From Carnegiea gigantea (Eukaryota > Streptophyta > Magnoliopsida > Caryophyllales > Cactaceae), in NCBI GenBank assembly GCA_029747015.1, contig JAKOGI010000358.1:1-64000 (forward strand): a DNA stretch of 64,000 bases, in the 5' to 3' direction. Below the pieces are notes generated by a model that ran no database searches, was not told where the DNA came from, and saw only the letters and a list, made by a program, of their open reading frames with translations. The position numbers and the translations under genes were made by a program. Shown one piece after another: positions 11,676 through 23,308 of the stretch. The first letter of the stretch is position 1. Each line of letters opens with the position of its first letter.

Positions 11676-12900
11676 TTTGCAACAACAGAATGACAAAATT
11701 ACATACTATGTAGATTTCATAACGAGGAAAAAGGGCAAAGATAAAGGTATACAAAAGCCCGATAACTACAAAATCGTTCCTACAAAAAACACCTTTTTAC
11801 CACTAGCAGATTTCCCTCAATTATCTTATAAAACTGCTGTCATAAATTCTCCTACAAAAAATTCATGTGACAATTACTTTGCCCGATATACTGAACATCT
11901 TTTTCTTACTAGCTACAAAATTGCCCCTACAAATCATCTTATTCTAAATTTAGTCTAATGAAGTTTGGGTGACTCTCCTTACCTTTGTGACCATCCACCA
12001 AAAACCGGATAATTTTACGAACTCATTCTCATTGACACCCAGTCTGTTGATATTAGTCATACCATAGACAACGGCAATCCTTCCTACATTATGTATTCAA
12101 AATGTTTCATAAAAAACGTTGTGAATTTCCAACAATGGAAAAATCTTTTTCAAGCTAGACAATTGTCTGTTCTATTCGAACCAGCAACCTACAATTATAT
12201 TAACTGCTGCATGGCCTGGTTTAAAGCTTTCTTCCATAAACAAGAAATTCATTCATGGTTTTTTAACTTTCATGACAAAGCCCCATTCACATTTCCCATT
12301 TGGATCTATCATTAGTGGACCATGTTCAATTGTCCTCCCTTTATCCCACCCTATGAAGCCAAGGATGAATGGGACTTCTGGATCACAAATACCCTTGCTT
12401 ATGATACCTATACAAAAGAAGTTCAATTTTTCAGAACCTTTAACATTGCTTGGATTTTCTGCTGAGATTACAGATACCAAAATTATCTTCCTAACTCTTT
12501 TTCCCTGTCAGTTGTCCGAATCTATAAGATCAGATGGTGGAATGAGCACAAAATCAAGCTTTGCAAAAAAGAAAATGTGGAGTATCTTTGCAAAACAAAA
12601 ACCAAAAAATACACTCTCTATAAACTCCACACCTTTGGCAAATGAAAGGATTCTGCACTCGGACCATCTACTCCTGCCAAGATAGAGGTCTCTTCGTGCT
12701 TTACAAAATCTCGGACTAAAGATGTCATGCAAAAACAGTGAGATATCCTCGAAGTACTCAAGGATGACCTCGCTATACGACAAATCTTTCTACAAAAGCT
12801 TCTTGACAAAGACAAACAACGATTCAAGTTCAGCACTCTCAGCTACAAAACCAAGAATCTGTGATCTACAAGACTCTCAAGATCTATGACAAATAAAAAA
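11676..12900 (+). pseudogene. Unit B: long-form C-terminal module, unknown
   Basis: Follows RNase H and is shared by units B, C, D, E, F, G and I. Recognisable frames are 11677-11958, 12091-12315 and fragments in other phases to about 12890. Conserved features include an aromatic-rich core (WFFNFHDKAPFTFPIW, followed by a W-rich segment near 12300), AKDEWDFWITNT, and a charged C-terminus with DILEVLKDD. It resembles no enzyme I know. It is about 400 residues, larger than and unlike the short module of units A and H. Confidence 0.65.
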
Positions 12901-12924
12901 TAAAGACAAAAGAAAAGAGCCAGC

Positions 12925-13352
12925 AAAGGTCTTGACCTTTTGCAAAAATTAGGGCCATTATCTTAATGAAAATCTTTTTTTCGCAGGTGAAGACAAAACT
13001 ATCAGCAAACACTATTTACTACAGTTCCCCGACAATATACTATTTGTCAACAATACCGACAAACTACTATTTTTTAATAGTTCTTGAGGATAAAATTTTC
13101 AAAAGATGTAAAGAGTAAAGTTACTGCCTTTTGATAAATGCAACCCAACTTTCAGTGCATGACAAATAAAGACAATTGAGCACCATTTTGCCTCTATTAT
13201 TGAACTCCTTTCAGCTATGTATAAGGCAAGCATTTCATTTGGAAGAAGGCATCAAAAAATTATAGCAACAAAAAAGGGAAACCTTCTCTCTTTTGGCTTA
13301 GAATTTTCTTTGCCTTCTTCATTTTACACATCCCTGTATAAGTTTCAAATCG
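12925..13352 (+). promoter_or_regulatory. Unit B/C: promoter region
   Basis: Palindrome AAAGGTCTTGACCTTT (12925-12940), acceptor-like site ending at 12986, three ACTATT repeats at 13011, 13039 and 13066 (28 and 27 bp apart), and a TATA box GTATAAGG (about 13219). It ends at a junction that joins the transcript leader directly to CP sequence, with no polyadenylation signal or primer site. Confidence 0.7.
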
Positions 13353-14461
13353 ATAATTTCAAAAAGGTTCATGAACAAGCCAATTACATAAACACCATCA
13401 TTAATACTATTGCAGAACAGTTGAACCAACTTTCTGCAAAAAACTGATTCCAAAAAAGAAGTTGCCAGCACTAGTACAAAACCCTCTCCCTTTAAAGAAA
13501 GTATTTCCAAACCATTTGTCAAATTAGACAGTATCCCCAAAGCAAACATTGAGTCTTTGTCCAAAGCAAAAAGTTCAAATTTGGATATCCTTCGTACCAT
13601 TTCTGAGTAAATCAAAGATCTCGACATCTCTGCCAAAAATAAGCCTTTCACTGCCTTGACAAAACTTGCCAACAAAATGGCAGCGCACCATCCTCAACAG
13701 ATGAAGAAGCTATTACCAGTAGTAGTGACCAAGAAGAGGTCATAGCTGTCGTCCAAAAAGCCTTTAAAGAAGAAGAAGGGCCTCTCACTCTTAACAAAAT
13801 CAATAGCTGGAGAAAAGCTAGAACTAGGAATCATTATCCTAGGCCTACTCCCCCAGATATCCAATATGAAGAAAGAGGCTAATTCACTAATTAAAACTAT
13901 AATGGTCAATACATCTGTGGCTAGAACATTGATGGCAAATTAGAGTATGAGGTACTATCTACCATTCATATACACTTTCTGACACACCCTTTAGAGGAGA
14001 CGCGCGAGAGGAGACGCGTAAGAGGGTGCGTGAAGCACCCAACCATTGAAGGGGTTACAGAACCAATAGAAGGGTGTCCCATTGAAGGGGTTAAGAAATG
14101 GGAATAGCAGCTGCTGCCTACAAAGTGAATGGATATTCAAACAAAAATGTAGCCACCATAATTGTGCTAGGCTTCTCTAGACAATTAAGGATGGTGGGAC
14201 AATAATCTCACCTTCAGCGAAAGGTTAGCTATTCTCAATCATAATACTGGAGAAATGGATGAACATGCTGAACAAATCCAAGATGCTTATGAAACCCTAA
14301 TTTATACCATCACTCTTCAGTTCATGGGCAATCCTCAAGAAGGACAAGCCGTAGCTAAAACTGTCCTTATCAACCTAAGATACCCAACTCTCACTGATTG
14401 TAGATGGTATAAAGATGTATTCTTTACCAATGTTATAAGGAGAAAGGATAGCATGCAAAAG
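13353..14461 (+). pseudogene. Unit C: coat protein, first part (MP missing)
   Basis: Begins at the leader-to-CP junction (AATTTCAAAAAGGTTCATG, about 13351), so the entire MP and CP N-terminus are absent. Homology to the CP Ser/Glu-rich segment and core follows: 14255-14521 begins MDEHAEQIQDAYETL and contains TDCRWYKDVFFTNV. A GC-rich insert interrupts it at 13967-14092, and the Ty3/gypsy element cuts it after GCATGCAAAAG (about 14461). Confidence 0.75.
13967..14092. mobile_element. 126-bp GC-rich insertion of unknown origin
   Basis: Breaks the CP sequence between CTACCATT and AAGAAATGGG, which are adjacent in other units. Contains GAGGAGACGCG twice (13994 and 14008), a perfect 6-bp hairpin GGGTGC/GCACCC (14024-14040), CCATTGAAGGGGTTA twice (14043 and 14079), and inverted GACAC(AC)CCTT / AAGGGTGTC near its ends. 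No coding capacity. It may be a small non-autonomous element or filler DNA. Confidence 0.55.
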
Positions 14462-14462
14462 T

Positions 14463-15519
14463 TGTTGGAGATTCCCTCACTAAAACTAGCCCAAGCCAAA
14501 ATGTCCAAGCAATGGTCTTGAAGGTCATGTAACAAGTTCTAGATTTAAGCATCCTGTTAGCCTTCCAGCCAGTCCAAAGTCTATCACTTAGTCTAATGAG
14601 TAGCTGATCTTTTTGGAGAGTAACTTTGATCATTTGGATGCTCAATAATCAGCGAACAAATGATACCAGTTACCTCACCTTTTGTTCCATATCAGTTAGC
14701 TTATTTAGCCTGATCATTTGCACAGCACAAGTTTTCTGGACAGCAGCAGGCCAGTTTACAAGGGTCCACTTTGGCCCTCACTTACAGCAATGGAGTGACA
14801 TGTTTAAGGGCTTAAAAAGGCATTAAAAATATTATTAAGCAAGGCCCTAAAGCAGCTCATTCAAATCAGCTAGCATCTATTATTAACCAGCACAAACGGC
14901 CATAAAATACCCTTTGATCCAAGGCGTAATAGGCTGCTGTACTTGCTAATTAGCCAAGTTAATCACCCTATCAGCAGTTGAGTTTGGCTCTTCAAGGCCA
15001 TCATTAGCAAGTACTTTGATCCTCCAAGGTAGTGATGCCTCAATAATGGAGATTAGCAGCAAGATTAGGTGTTAAAGATCAAGCAAAGCTGCTGTTTTAA
15101 GTTGTTTTGGAATTTGAACCTGCTTTCTGCTTTTAGTTTGTTTTGTTTGCTAACTTAGCCACTGAGAGAGGGCATAAGGCTAAGTATAAGAGCCTCATTT
15201 TGACTTGTAATACTCAGTTTTTGAATGTTAAAGTCGAGCATAGCTCCTTTCCCCTCAAATCTCTCTAGTTATCTTGTGATTTGGCCATTATAAGTGGTGT
15301 TCTAGGAGTCTTGGTGATTAATCTGGTGGTGTTTCTATATCCAGATTAATGCCTAAGGGCCCTGAGCTTAGTTTGGTGGTGTGGCGGTATCCAAACCAAG
15401 TTTACTTTATCTTGGTTATCTTCTGTTAGCTGATAATTTCAGTCTATCTCAAACAAACCTATACAGACCTGCTTGTTTGCTTATTTCCAGTTTCATCTCC
15501 TATTTCTTATTATGCATCA
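14463..15519 (+). repeat. Ty3/gypsy 5' LTR
   Basis: Matches 19920-20958 over its length with many substitutions. Contains a TATA-like TATAAGAG (15185-15192) downstream of a GAGAGAGG stretch; the 3' copy has TATAAAAG there. Ends TGCATCA just before the primer site. Confidence 0.9.
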
Positions 15520-15523
15520 TATT

Positions 15524-15536
15524 TGGTATTAGAGCC
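15524..15536 (+). other. Ty3/gypsy primer binding site
   Basis: TGGTATTAGAGCC differs by one base from TGGTATCAGAGCC, the standard site for initiator tRNA-Met, and lies four bases after the 5' LTR end. Confidence 0.85.
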
Positions 15537-15619
15537 TAGGCTACTCTCCTAGGCTTGAGCCAGCAGTCAATACACAACCCTCAGCCCAAACACATAGTCC
15601 ACAAAGAACCCTTCTCCTA

Positions 15620-16735
15620 AAGTGGGCAAGATGTGTCACAATATGCACTTGAAGAGAAGTTTGAGACTCAGATGAAGAACTATGAGTATCTGAAGAAGAA
15701 AAATAAACACCTTAGGAAGCAATTTGGGGAATCTCTCAAGAACAAGAGAAGAGTCTTGCACTCAAAATCTCATAGCTCATTTGAGTAGTCACATGAGGAA
15801 GAGGTTGACAGCCAAGGTAACCCCTTTGCTTCCTCTAGTGACAGTAAGTTTGAATCAAGATAAAGGAGAGGCAGAAGGCATCTGCATAAGTCATCTAGCT
15901 TTGGCATCAAGATTCAAATCCCAGAATTTGAAGGAAGGCTAGATCCTGATGAGTTTCTTGACTGGTTGCATACAGTTGAAAGGGTCTTTGATTACAAATA
16001 CATTCTAAAAGATAAGAAGGTCAAACTTGTGGCTTTGAGACTAAGAAAGTATGGATCCTTCTGGTGGACTAACCTTTATGCCAAAAGAGTAAAAAAGAGG
16101 AAGGGCAAGATCAGAACCTAGGCTAAAATTAAGTCCGAGGTCAAGAACAAGTTCTTACCCCCTTTATATCTTCAAGATAACTATTCTTAGTTGCATAGCA
16201 TGACCCAACGCAACCTGTTTGTTGAAGAATACACTCGTGAGTTTAAAAAACTTTTGATAAAATGTGACTTGGAAGGACATAAAGATCAGACCATAGTGAG
16301 GTATGCTAGTGGACTTGACCGTAGGTACTCACATGTGGTAGAGTTACAGTAGTATACCACTTTTGAGGATGTATGTATCTTGGCTCATAGAGTTAAGTAG
16401 CAGAAGAAGTCTAAGGAAGTTAAGAAAGAAACCACTAAGCCCTTTCCCAGAAACTAGACTTTCAATAAGGGGAGCTCTTATCCCAAATTGCTCCAAAAAT
16501 CCCAACTCTACAAAACAAACCCCCACCTAACACAGCCACCCCCAGAAGGTGTTTTAAATGCCATGGTTTGGGACACATTACTTCTAAATGTCCTAATAGG
16601 AGAGTCATTACTCTGGCTAAATATCAAGCTTTATAGAAGAAGGAAATGGAGGATGGAAGAGAGGTCTGCTTCATGGAGGAACAAGAGGGAGAGGAAGTGC
16701 TTGCAGAACTAGATGAAGAGAAGATGTAGTCATCA
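15620..16735 (+). pseudogene. Ty3/gypsy Gag with CCHC knuckle
   Basis: Capsid-type sequence starts around FEGRLDPDEFLDWL (about 15930) and continues through WWTNLY and VEEYTREFKKLL (about 16225-16260). The knuckle CFKCHGLGHITSKC (16550-16591) has all four CCHC ligands. Several TAG stops stand at expected Gln positions (for example about 16189 and 16348), consistent with CAG to TAG decay. The start codon is uncertain. Confidence 0.8.
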
Positions 16736-16794
16736 AGAGGACCCTTCATATTCGGAGAAGCATCAAGGATGAGCGAAGGGAGAATATATTCCAC

Positions 16795-17490
16795 AGCAAG
16801 TGTACCATTTAAGGGAAACTTTGCTCACTGATAATTAATAGTGGGAGCTATTCTCATGTCCCCTCAACAACCTTGATTGACAAGATGGGTTTGCAAACTT
16901 TAGTTTATCCCTACCCTTATTGTATACAGTGGCTGAATCAACATAAGGGTTTGCAAGTAAATTCTAGATGCCTAGTTTCATTTTCAGTAGGGAAAAGTTA
17001 TCTTGATGAGATTTGGTATGACGTAATCCCTATGGATGTATGTTATGTGTTATTAGGAAGGCCATGCTTGTATGATAGGAGAGTAATTCATGATGGCTTT
17101 CAGAACACTTATTCCTTTGTTAAGGATGGAAAAAGATTACTTTGACTATCCCTACATTAAATGCCCAGAACTAAAACCACAAAACCCGCTGAATCCACAG
17201 AAAATTTACTTACCCTTATAGAGGCTGATCTTAAGGCCTCACAGCATGAATTTAGGCCTTTTGAGGACTGGATTCTTCAGACCAATCCAAGACAAGAAGA
17301 CCCTCAGAACATTCCAACCTCGGCCAAATACATTCTGGACCAGTATCCCCATGTCTTTCCAGAAGAGATCCCACTAGGCCTCCCACCTAAAAGGCCTATT
17401 CAACATCATATTGACCTAATTCCAAGAGCCATACTACCTAACAAACCAGCTTACAGAATAAACCCCAAAGACACTCAGAAGATACAAAGA
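16795..17490 (+). pseudogene. Ty3/gypsy aspartic protease and linker
   Basis: The catalytic motif reads LIINSGSYSHV; the Asp codon is AAT (Asn) at 16837-16839, so the protease is dead even without stops. The fold continues in the 16873-17145 frame (YDVIPMDVCYVLLGRPCLYD). A linker frame, 17161-17493, leads into RT with PHVFPEEIPLGLPPKRPIQHHIDL split by phase-compatible sequence. Confidence 0.8.
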
Positions 17491-17493
17491 TAG

Positions 17494-18640
17494 GTTAGCG
17501 AGTTATTGGCCAAGGGAATGGTAAGGGAAAGTTTAAGTCCTTGTGTTGTACCAGTCTTGTTGGTACTAAAAAAAGATGGGAGTATGAGGATGTGTGTAGA
17601 CAGCAGAGCCATGAACAAGATTACTATTAAATACGTGCAACCTATTCCCAAATTGGAAGACATGTTGGATAAGCTTTATGGCTTGAAGGTATTTTCAAAG
17701 GTTAATATGAGGAGTGGCTATTATGAGATCAGAATCAGGGAGGGTGATGAATGGAAGACTGTATTTAAGACCAAGGCAGGTTTATATGAGTGATTGGTCA
17801 TGCCTTTTGGCTTGTCCAATGCACCTAGTACACTCATTAGGTTAATGAACTATGTCTTCAGACCCTTCATTAGTAGATTTATAGTTGTCTACTTTGATGA
17901 TATCCTCATCTATAGCAAGTCAGAAGAAGATCACTTGGTCTACCTCAAGCAAGTCGTTCAGGTACTAGAAAAAGAGAAGCTCCATCGGAACCTTAAGAAG
18001 TGCACCTTTCTCACTCATGAGGTAACTTTCTTAGGGAATATAGTATTCAAGTGGATGAAAGCAAGGTAGAAGCCATTAGAACCTAGCCGATACCCAAGAG
18101 CATCGATGATGTTAGGAGTTTTCATGCATTGGCCTGATTCTACAGGAGGTTTATAAAGAACTTCAGCAGCATTACAGACCCCATGACTGAAGTGATTAAG
18201 GGTAGTTCATTTCAATGGAATGAAAAGGCATAGTAAGCCTTTGAGGAGATCAAATAGAAGCTGACTCTAGCACCAGTCCTTATTTTGGCATGCTTTGAGA
18301 AGGTATTTGAGGTTGAGTGTGATGCCTCTGGAGTAGGCATTGGGGAGTTCTAACTTAGGAGGGCGAACCAGTGGCCTTCTTCAGTGAGAAACTATGTGAC
18401 TCAGATAGAAGATACTCAACCTATGATAAGAAGTTTTATACCATCATTAGGTGTTTGGAACACTGGAGCCATTAGCTTATAGCATCTGAATTCATCCTCC
18501 ATTCTGATCATGAGGCCCTTAAGTATATTCAAGGGTAGCATAAACTTAATGTTAGGCATGCTAAGTGGGTGGAGTGCTTACAGTCTTTCCACTTCACTAT
18601 CAAACACAAGTTAGATAAACTAAATCAAGGAGCAGATGCT
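17494..18640 (+). pseudogene. Ty3/gypsy reverse transcriptase and RNase H
   Basis: RT is well preserved in two adjoining frames (17506-17793, 17794-18069) separated only by a TGA where Trp is expected (YEWLVMPFG in relatives). Visible motifs: [38 protein letters not shown], and the intact catalytic YFDD at 17890-17901. RNase H follows with [13 protein letters not shown] (about 18305), but has several stops and shifts up to 18640. Confidence 0.9.
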
Positions 18641-19965
18641 CTATGTAGGAGACATCTTCTACTATTCCAGCTTGAAACCAGTGTACTTGGTTTTGAACGC
18701 CTCAAGAGTTTGTATGAGCAAGATGAGGACTTTAGAGAGTTATATAAAAGTTGCAAACATAAGCCAAAAGAAGACTATTTACTTCAGGGAGGGTACTTAT
18801 TCAAGGGAACTAGATTATGTGTTCCAAGGTGTGGAACAAGGGAGCTGCTTATCAGAGAAGTCCATAGAGGGGCCTTTATTGGCCAATATGGAGAAAACAA
18901 ACAACATCCATGCTCAAGGAGCACTACTTCTAGCCAGGCATGACCAAGGATGTCTAGAACATCATCAAGAGATGTGTCATATGCCAAGCTACCAAGAGTC
19001 ATTCTCTACCCTAGGGGTTGTATACACCACTGCTAGCTCCATAAGGTCTATGGATTGATGTCAGCATGGATTTTATCTTAGGTTTACTAAGGACTTAGAG
19101 AGGAAAAGACTCATTCTTTGTGGTTGTGGATAGATTCTCCAAGGTGGCTTATTTTATAGCTTGTTCCAAAACCAATCATGCTGTCCAAGTGGCTGAGTTA
19201 TATTTTAAGGAGGTGTTGAGGTTTCATGGGTTCCCAAGATTAATTGTTTCAGATAGGGATGCTAAGTTCCTAAGCCACTTCTGGCTTATCCTATTGACGA
19301 ATCTAGGAGTAAAACTCAAATTCAGTACCACCTACCATCCTCAAACTGATGGCTAGACTTAAGTTACTGACATGACCTTAGGAGTCCTCTTGAGGGCCTT
19401 GATTAGGACTCAAGCTAAGGCCTGGGATCTATTGCTACCTCATGTGGAGTTTGCATATAATAGAGCACCTCACAAGGCTACTGGACTCTCACCTTTCAAG
19501 GTAATCTATGGTCTGGATCCCTTAACTCCAAAGGAGTTGGTTCCCAGATGCATGGATGAAAAGCCTAGCACAAAAGTTGAGAAGAGAGTGAAGGAGATTT
19601 AAGAGCTACATGAGAAGGTTAGATAGAAGATTGAGAAAAGCAACAACAAGCATAGGAAGAAGGTTCTTTTTCAACCTTGTGATCTGGTTTGGGTGCACCT
19701 GCAGAAGGAGAGGTTTTTACAAAAGAGAAAATCCAAGCTAAGCCTAAGAGCTGATGGTGCATTTGAAGTTCTAGAAAGAATCAATGACAATGCCTATAAG
19801 ATTGAGCCACCTTGTCACTATGGTGTTTCTGCTACCTTTAATGTAGCAGACTTAAGTCCATGCTTGGACGATATACCCCTTGAGGACTTGAGGAAAAATC
19901 CTCTTCAACAAGGAGAGGCTGATAGAGATTCCCCCACTGAAACTAGCCCAAGCCAGAACGTCTAA
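18641..19965 (+). pseudogene. Ty3/gypsy integrase
   Basis: The zinc-binding N-terminal region is near 18780-18990, frameshifted. The core shows [12 protein letters not shown] (19120), [12 protein letters not shown] (about 19250) and TTYHPQTDG (about 19326), after which TAG and TAA replace the Gln and the catalytic Glu positions. Then VEFAYNRAPHKATGLSPF (about 19445) and a C-terminal GPY/F-like region (19693-19965, ADGAFEVLERINDNAYKIE). The frame runs 46 bases into the 3' LTR. A purine-rich AAGGAGAGG precedes that LTR. Confidence 0.85.
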
Positions 19966-20958
19966 GCAATGGTCCTCAAGGTCATATAACAAGCTCCAAA
20001 TATAAGCACAGCAAGTCTAAAGTCTGTCACTTAGTCCTGTGAGTAGCTGATCTTTTTAGGGAGTAACTTTGATCATTTCCATGATTAATAATCAGCTAAC
20101 AAATGATGCCGGTTACCCCACCTTTTGTTCCAACTCAGTCAGCTAATTCAGCCTGATCATGTGCACTACCCAGTTTTCTGCCTAGTAGCAGGCCAGCTTG
20201 CAAGGGTCCACTTTGTCCTTCAGTTATAACAATGGGGTGATGCATTTAAAGGCTTAAAAAGGCATCAAAAATATTATCAAATAAGGCCCTAAAGCAACTC
20301 ATTCAGATCAGCTAGCATCTATCATTAACCAGCACAAACAACCATGAAATACCATTTGATCTAAGGGATAATAGGCTGCTGTACTTGATGATCAATCGAG
20401 CTAATTACCCCATCAGTAGCTGACTTTGGCGCCTCAAGGCCATCATTAGCAAGTCCTTTGATACTCCAAGGCAGTGACTCCTCAATAATGGAGATCGCCA
20501 ACCAGATTAGATGTCAAAGATCAAGCAAAGTTGCTGTTTTAAGTTATTTTGGAATCGAAACTTGCTTTTTGTTTTTAGTTTGTTTTGTTTGCTGACTTAG
20601 CCGCTGAGAGAGGTTGTAAGACTAAGTATAAAAGCCTCATTTTTACTTGTAATACTCAATTATTGAATGTTGAAGTCGAGCATGGCTCCATTCCCCTCAA
20701 ATCTCTCTAGCTATCATGTGATTTGGCCATTACAGGTGGTGCTCTAGGAGTCTTGGTGATTAATCTAGTGGTGTGTCTATATCCAGATTAACCCTTAAGG
20801 GCCCTGACCTTAGTTTGGCAGTGTGGCTGCATCCAAACCAAGTTCAGTTTATCTTAGTTATCTTCTGTTAACTAATCATTTCAGTCTCTCTCAAACAAAC
20901 CCATCTAGACCGGCTTGTTTGGTTGTTTCTAGTTTCATCTCCTCTTGCTTATTCAACA
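19920..20958 (+). repeat. Ty3/gypsy 3' LTR
   Basis: Begins TGATAGAGATTCCC and ends TTCAACA. TATA box TATAAAAG at 20627-20634. Its first 46 bases encode the end of integrase. The flanking CAAAGCTTCTT resumes unit C coat-protein sequence. Confidence 0.9.
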
Positions 20959-21453
20959 TCAAAGCTTCTTAAAAGAGCAATTCATTATTGGCTTACCAAA
21001 GTTATTTGAAGAACGAATTCTCTCAAAACTCAAACAACATTGTGGGACTAATGATATCCCTTTCCATCTTCTTACATTTTGCTATAATCTTTAGAGTTGT
21101 CAAAAATAAGGGGCTTATCCTTTGCAATGAACTCAAAATTCAAGCTAAATGTGGATCCGAAAAGGCCTAATCCAAAAAGGAAATGAGAACTTTTTGTAAA
21201 GCATTTGACATTTCAAAAATAGAAGCTCCTTCTTCCAAAGTTAAACAAACTAAGAAAGCCGTTAGCAAAAGATTCAACAGAACAAATCAACCTTCAAACA
21301 TTTTGCCTCCAACTTTCAATCCCAAACCAACCTCTTCTAGAAAGAAGAAGACCGGGAAACAATAAATTGTTTGTTACAAATGTGGCAAACTAGGTCACAA
21401 AGCCTTCCAATGAAAACAGTAAAGAAGATCAAGGAGTTATTTGCTGATAACCT
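20959..21453 (+). pseudogene. Unit C: coat protein, second part
   Basis: Resumes after the retrotransposon with the CP segments LPKLFEERILSKL-like (about 20990-21040), AIIFRVVKNKGLILCNELKIQ, and a basic Ser/Pro-rich stretch (21183-21365). The CCHC knuckle at 21372-21413 keeps C-C-H, but the final Cys is a TGA stop. It ends in FADNLEL, where the sequence is fused to RNase H at about 21454. Confidence 0.75.
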
Positions 21454-22860
21454 TGAGCTTGTTCGCCTTAGAATTGATTGCAAATCAGCAAAAGATGTTT
21501 TACAAAAAAATGTTAAGAATTTAGTTTCAAAACAAATTTTTGCCCGATGGCAAGCTATTTTATCTTCCTTTGATTTTGAAATTGAATTTATCAAAGGAGA
21601 GAACAATTTATTATCAGATTTCCCTACAAGAAAATTTTGACAGGAAAGGGATGACAAAATTACTTACTATGCAGATTTCACGATGAGCAAAAATGACAAA
21701 GGCAAAGGTACACAAAGGACGAACACTATACAAAAACACCTTTTTAACACTGGAAGATTTCCCTCTACTATCTTATAAAACTACTGTCACAAATTTTTTT
21801 ACAAAAAGTTCATGTGACAATTACCTCGCCTGATATACTGAACACCTTTTTCTTACTAGCTACGAAATTGCCCCTACAAATCTTCTTATTCGAGATTTAG
21901 TCCAAAGAATCTTTGGTGACTCTCCTTACCTTTTGTGAACATCCGTAAAAAACCACACAATTTTATCACCTCATTCTCATTTACACCTAGTCTGTTGATA
22001 TTACTCATACCATAGACAACGACAATCCTTCTTACATTACGTATTCAAAATGCATCATCAAAAATGTTATAAATTTCCAACAACGGAAAGATCCTATCGA
22101 AGCTAGACAATTCTTTGTTCCATTTGAACTAGCAACCTACAATTATATTGACTACCGCGTGGCCTGGTTTAGAGCTTTCTTCCATAAAGTAGAAATTCAT
22201 TTAGGGTTTTTTAACTTTCATGACAAAGCCCCATTCACATTTCCCATTTGGTTCTATCATTGGTGGACCATGTTCGGTTGTCCTCCCTCTATCCTAGCCT
22301 ATGAAGCCAAGGATGGATGGGACTTCTGGATCACAAATACCCCTGCTCATGATATATATACAAAAGAAGTTCATGTTTCAGAACCTTTAACATTGCTTGG
22401 ATTTTCTACAAGGAATACAGACACCAAAATTATCTTCTAAACTCTTTTCCCCTGTTAGTTGCCTGAATTTATAAGATCAGATGGTGGAACGAGTACAAAA
22501 CCAAGCTCTGTGAAAAAGAAAATGTGGAGTATTTTTGTCAAATAAAAACTAAAAAATACACTCTCCATAACCTTCACACCTTTGACAAATGAAATGATTA
22601 TGCACTTGGACCATCCACTCCTTCCAAGATAGAGGTCTCTTCATCCTTTACAAAATCTCAGACTAAAGGTTCCACACAAAAACAGCGAGATATCTTTGAA
22701 GTACTCAAGGATGACCTCGCTACGTGATAAATCGTTCTTCAAAAGCTTCTTGAAAAAGACGACTCAAATGATGATTCAAGTTCAGCAGAGTCAGCAATAA
22801 AACCAAGAATCTGTGATCTATAGGACTCTCAAGATCTTTATGATCTACGATAAATAAAAA
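21454..22860 (+). pseudogene. Unit C: RNase H tail and long C-terminal module
   Basis: CP is joined directly to the RNase H tail (RIDCKSAKDVLQKNVKNL, 21471-21640); PR, RT and the RNase H N-terminal half are absent. The long C-terminal module follows in fragments, notably 22159-22440 (MAWFRAFFHKVEIH, FHDKAPFTFPIWFYHWWTM). Stops and shifts are frequent. The same junction occurs in units D and E. Confidence 0.75.
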
Positions 22861-22879
22861 ATAAAAACGAAAGAAAAGA

Positions 22880-23308
22880 GCCCGTAAAAGTCTTGACATT
22901 TGGCAAAAATTAGGTGCATTATCTTGACGAAAATCTTTCTTCTACAGGTGGAGACAAAACTATCTGTAGACACTATTTACTACAGTTCCCCTACAGTGCA
23001 CTATTATCTACAACACCAATAAATTACTATTCATGAACAGTTCTCGAGGACAAAATTTTCAAAAGATCTATGGAGCAAAGCTACTATCTTTTGACAAATG
23101 TAACCCAACTTTCGGCACGTGGCAAATGAAGACAAGTGAGCATCATTTGGCCTCTATTATTAAACTCCTTTCAGCTATGTATAAGGCAGACGTTTCATTT
23201 GGACGAATGCATAAGAAAATTACATCAACAAAAAAGAGAAACCTTCTCTCTCTCCTCTTAGAATTTTCTTTGCTCTCTTCATTTTACAAATCCCTATACA
23301 AGTTTTAA
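22880..23308 (+). promoter_or_regulatory. Unit C/D: promoter region
   Basis: Decayed palindrome (AAAGTCTTGACATTT, about 22887), spaced ACTATT repeats (about 22970-23030), TATA box GTATAAGG (about 23179), pyrimidine-rich leader, then the leader-to-CP junction near 23310. A reading frame (23033-23308) crosses the promoter but is probably fortuitous. Confidence 0.65.

Larger units (their letters stand above)
14463..20958 (+). mobile_element. Ty3/gypsy LTR retrotransposon
   Basis: About 6.5 kb with two LTRs (14463-15519 and 19920-20958) bounded by TGTTG...CAACA, a tRNA-Met-type primer site and gag-PR-RT-RH-integrase order, which defines Ty3/gypsy. Flanks show an imperfect target duplication, CAAAAG on the left and CAAAG on the right. 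It interrupts CP of unit C. The LTRs differ visibly and all coding domains have stops, so it is old and inactive. The integrase tail overlapping the 3' LTR suggests a chromovirus, possibly CRM-like, but no chromodomain is evident. Confidence 0.9.

Noticed and set aside
13351..13360. Leader-CP joint as a simple splice product
   Set aside because: The CP side has no AG immediately before the joint in full-length units, so I keep this only as an open possibility.
16120..16460. TAG read as Gln by codon reassignment
   Set aside because: TAG and TGA stops occur alongside frameshifts and lost catalytic residues; decay explains them.
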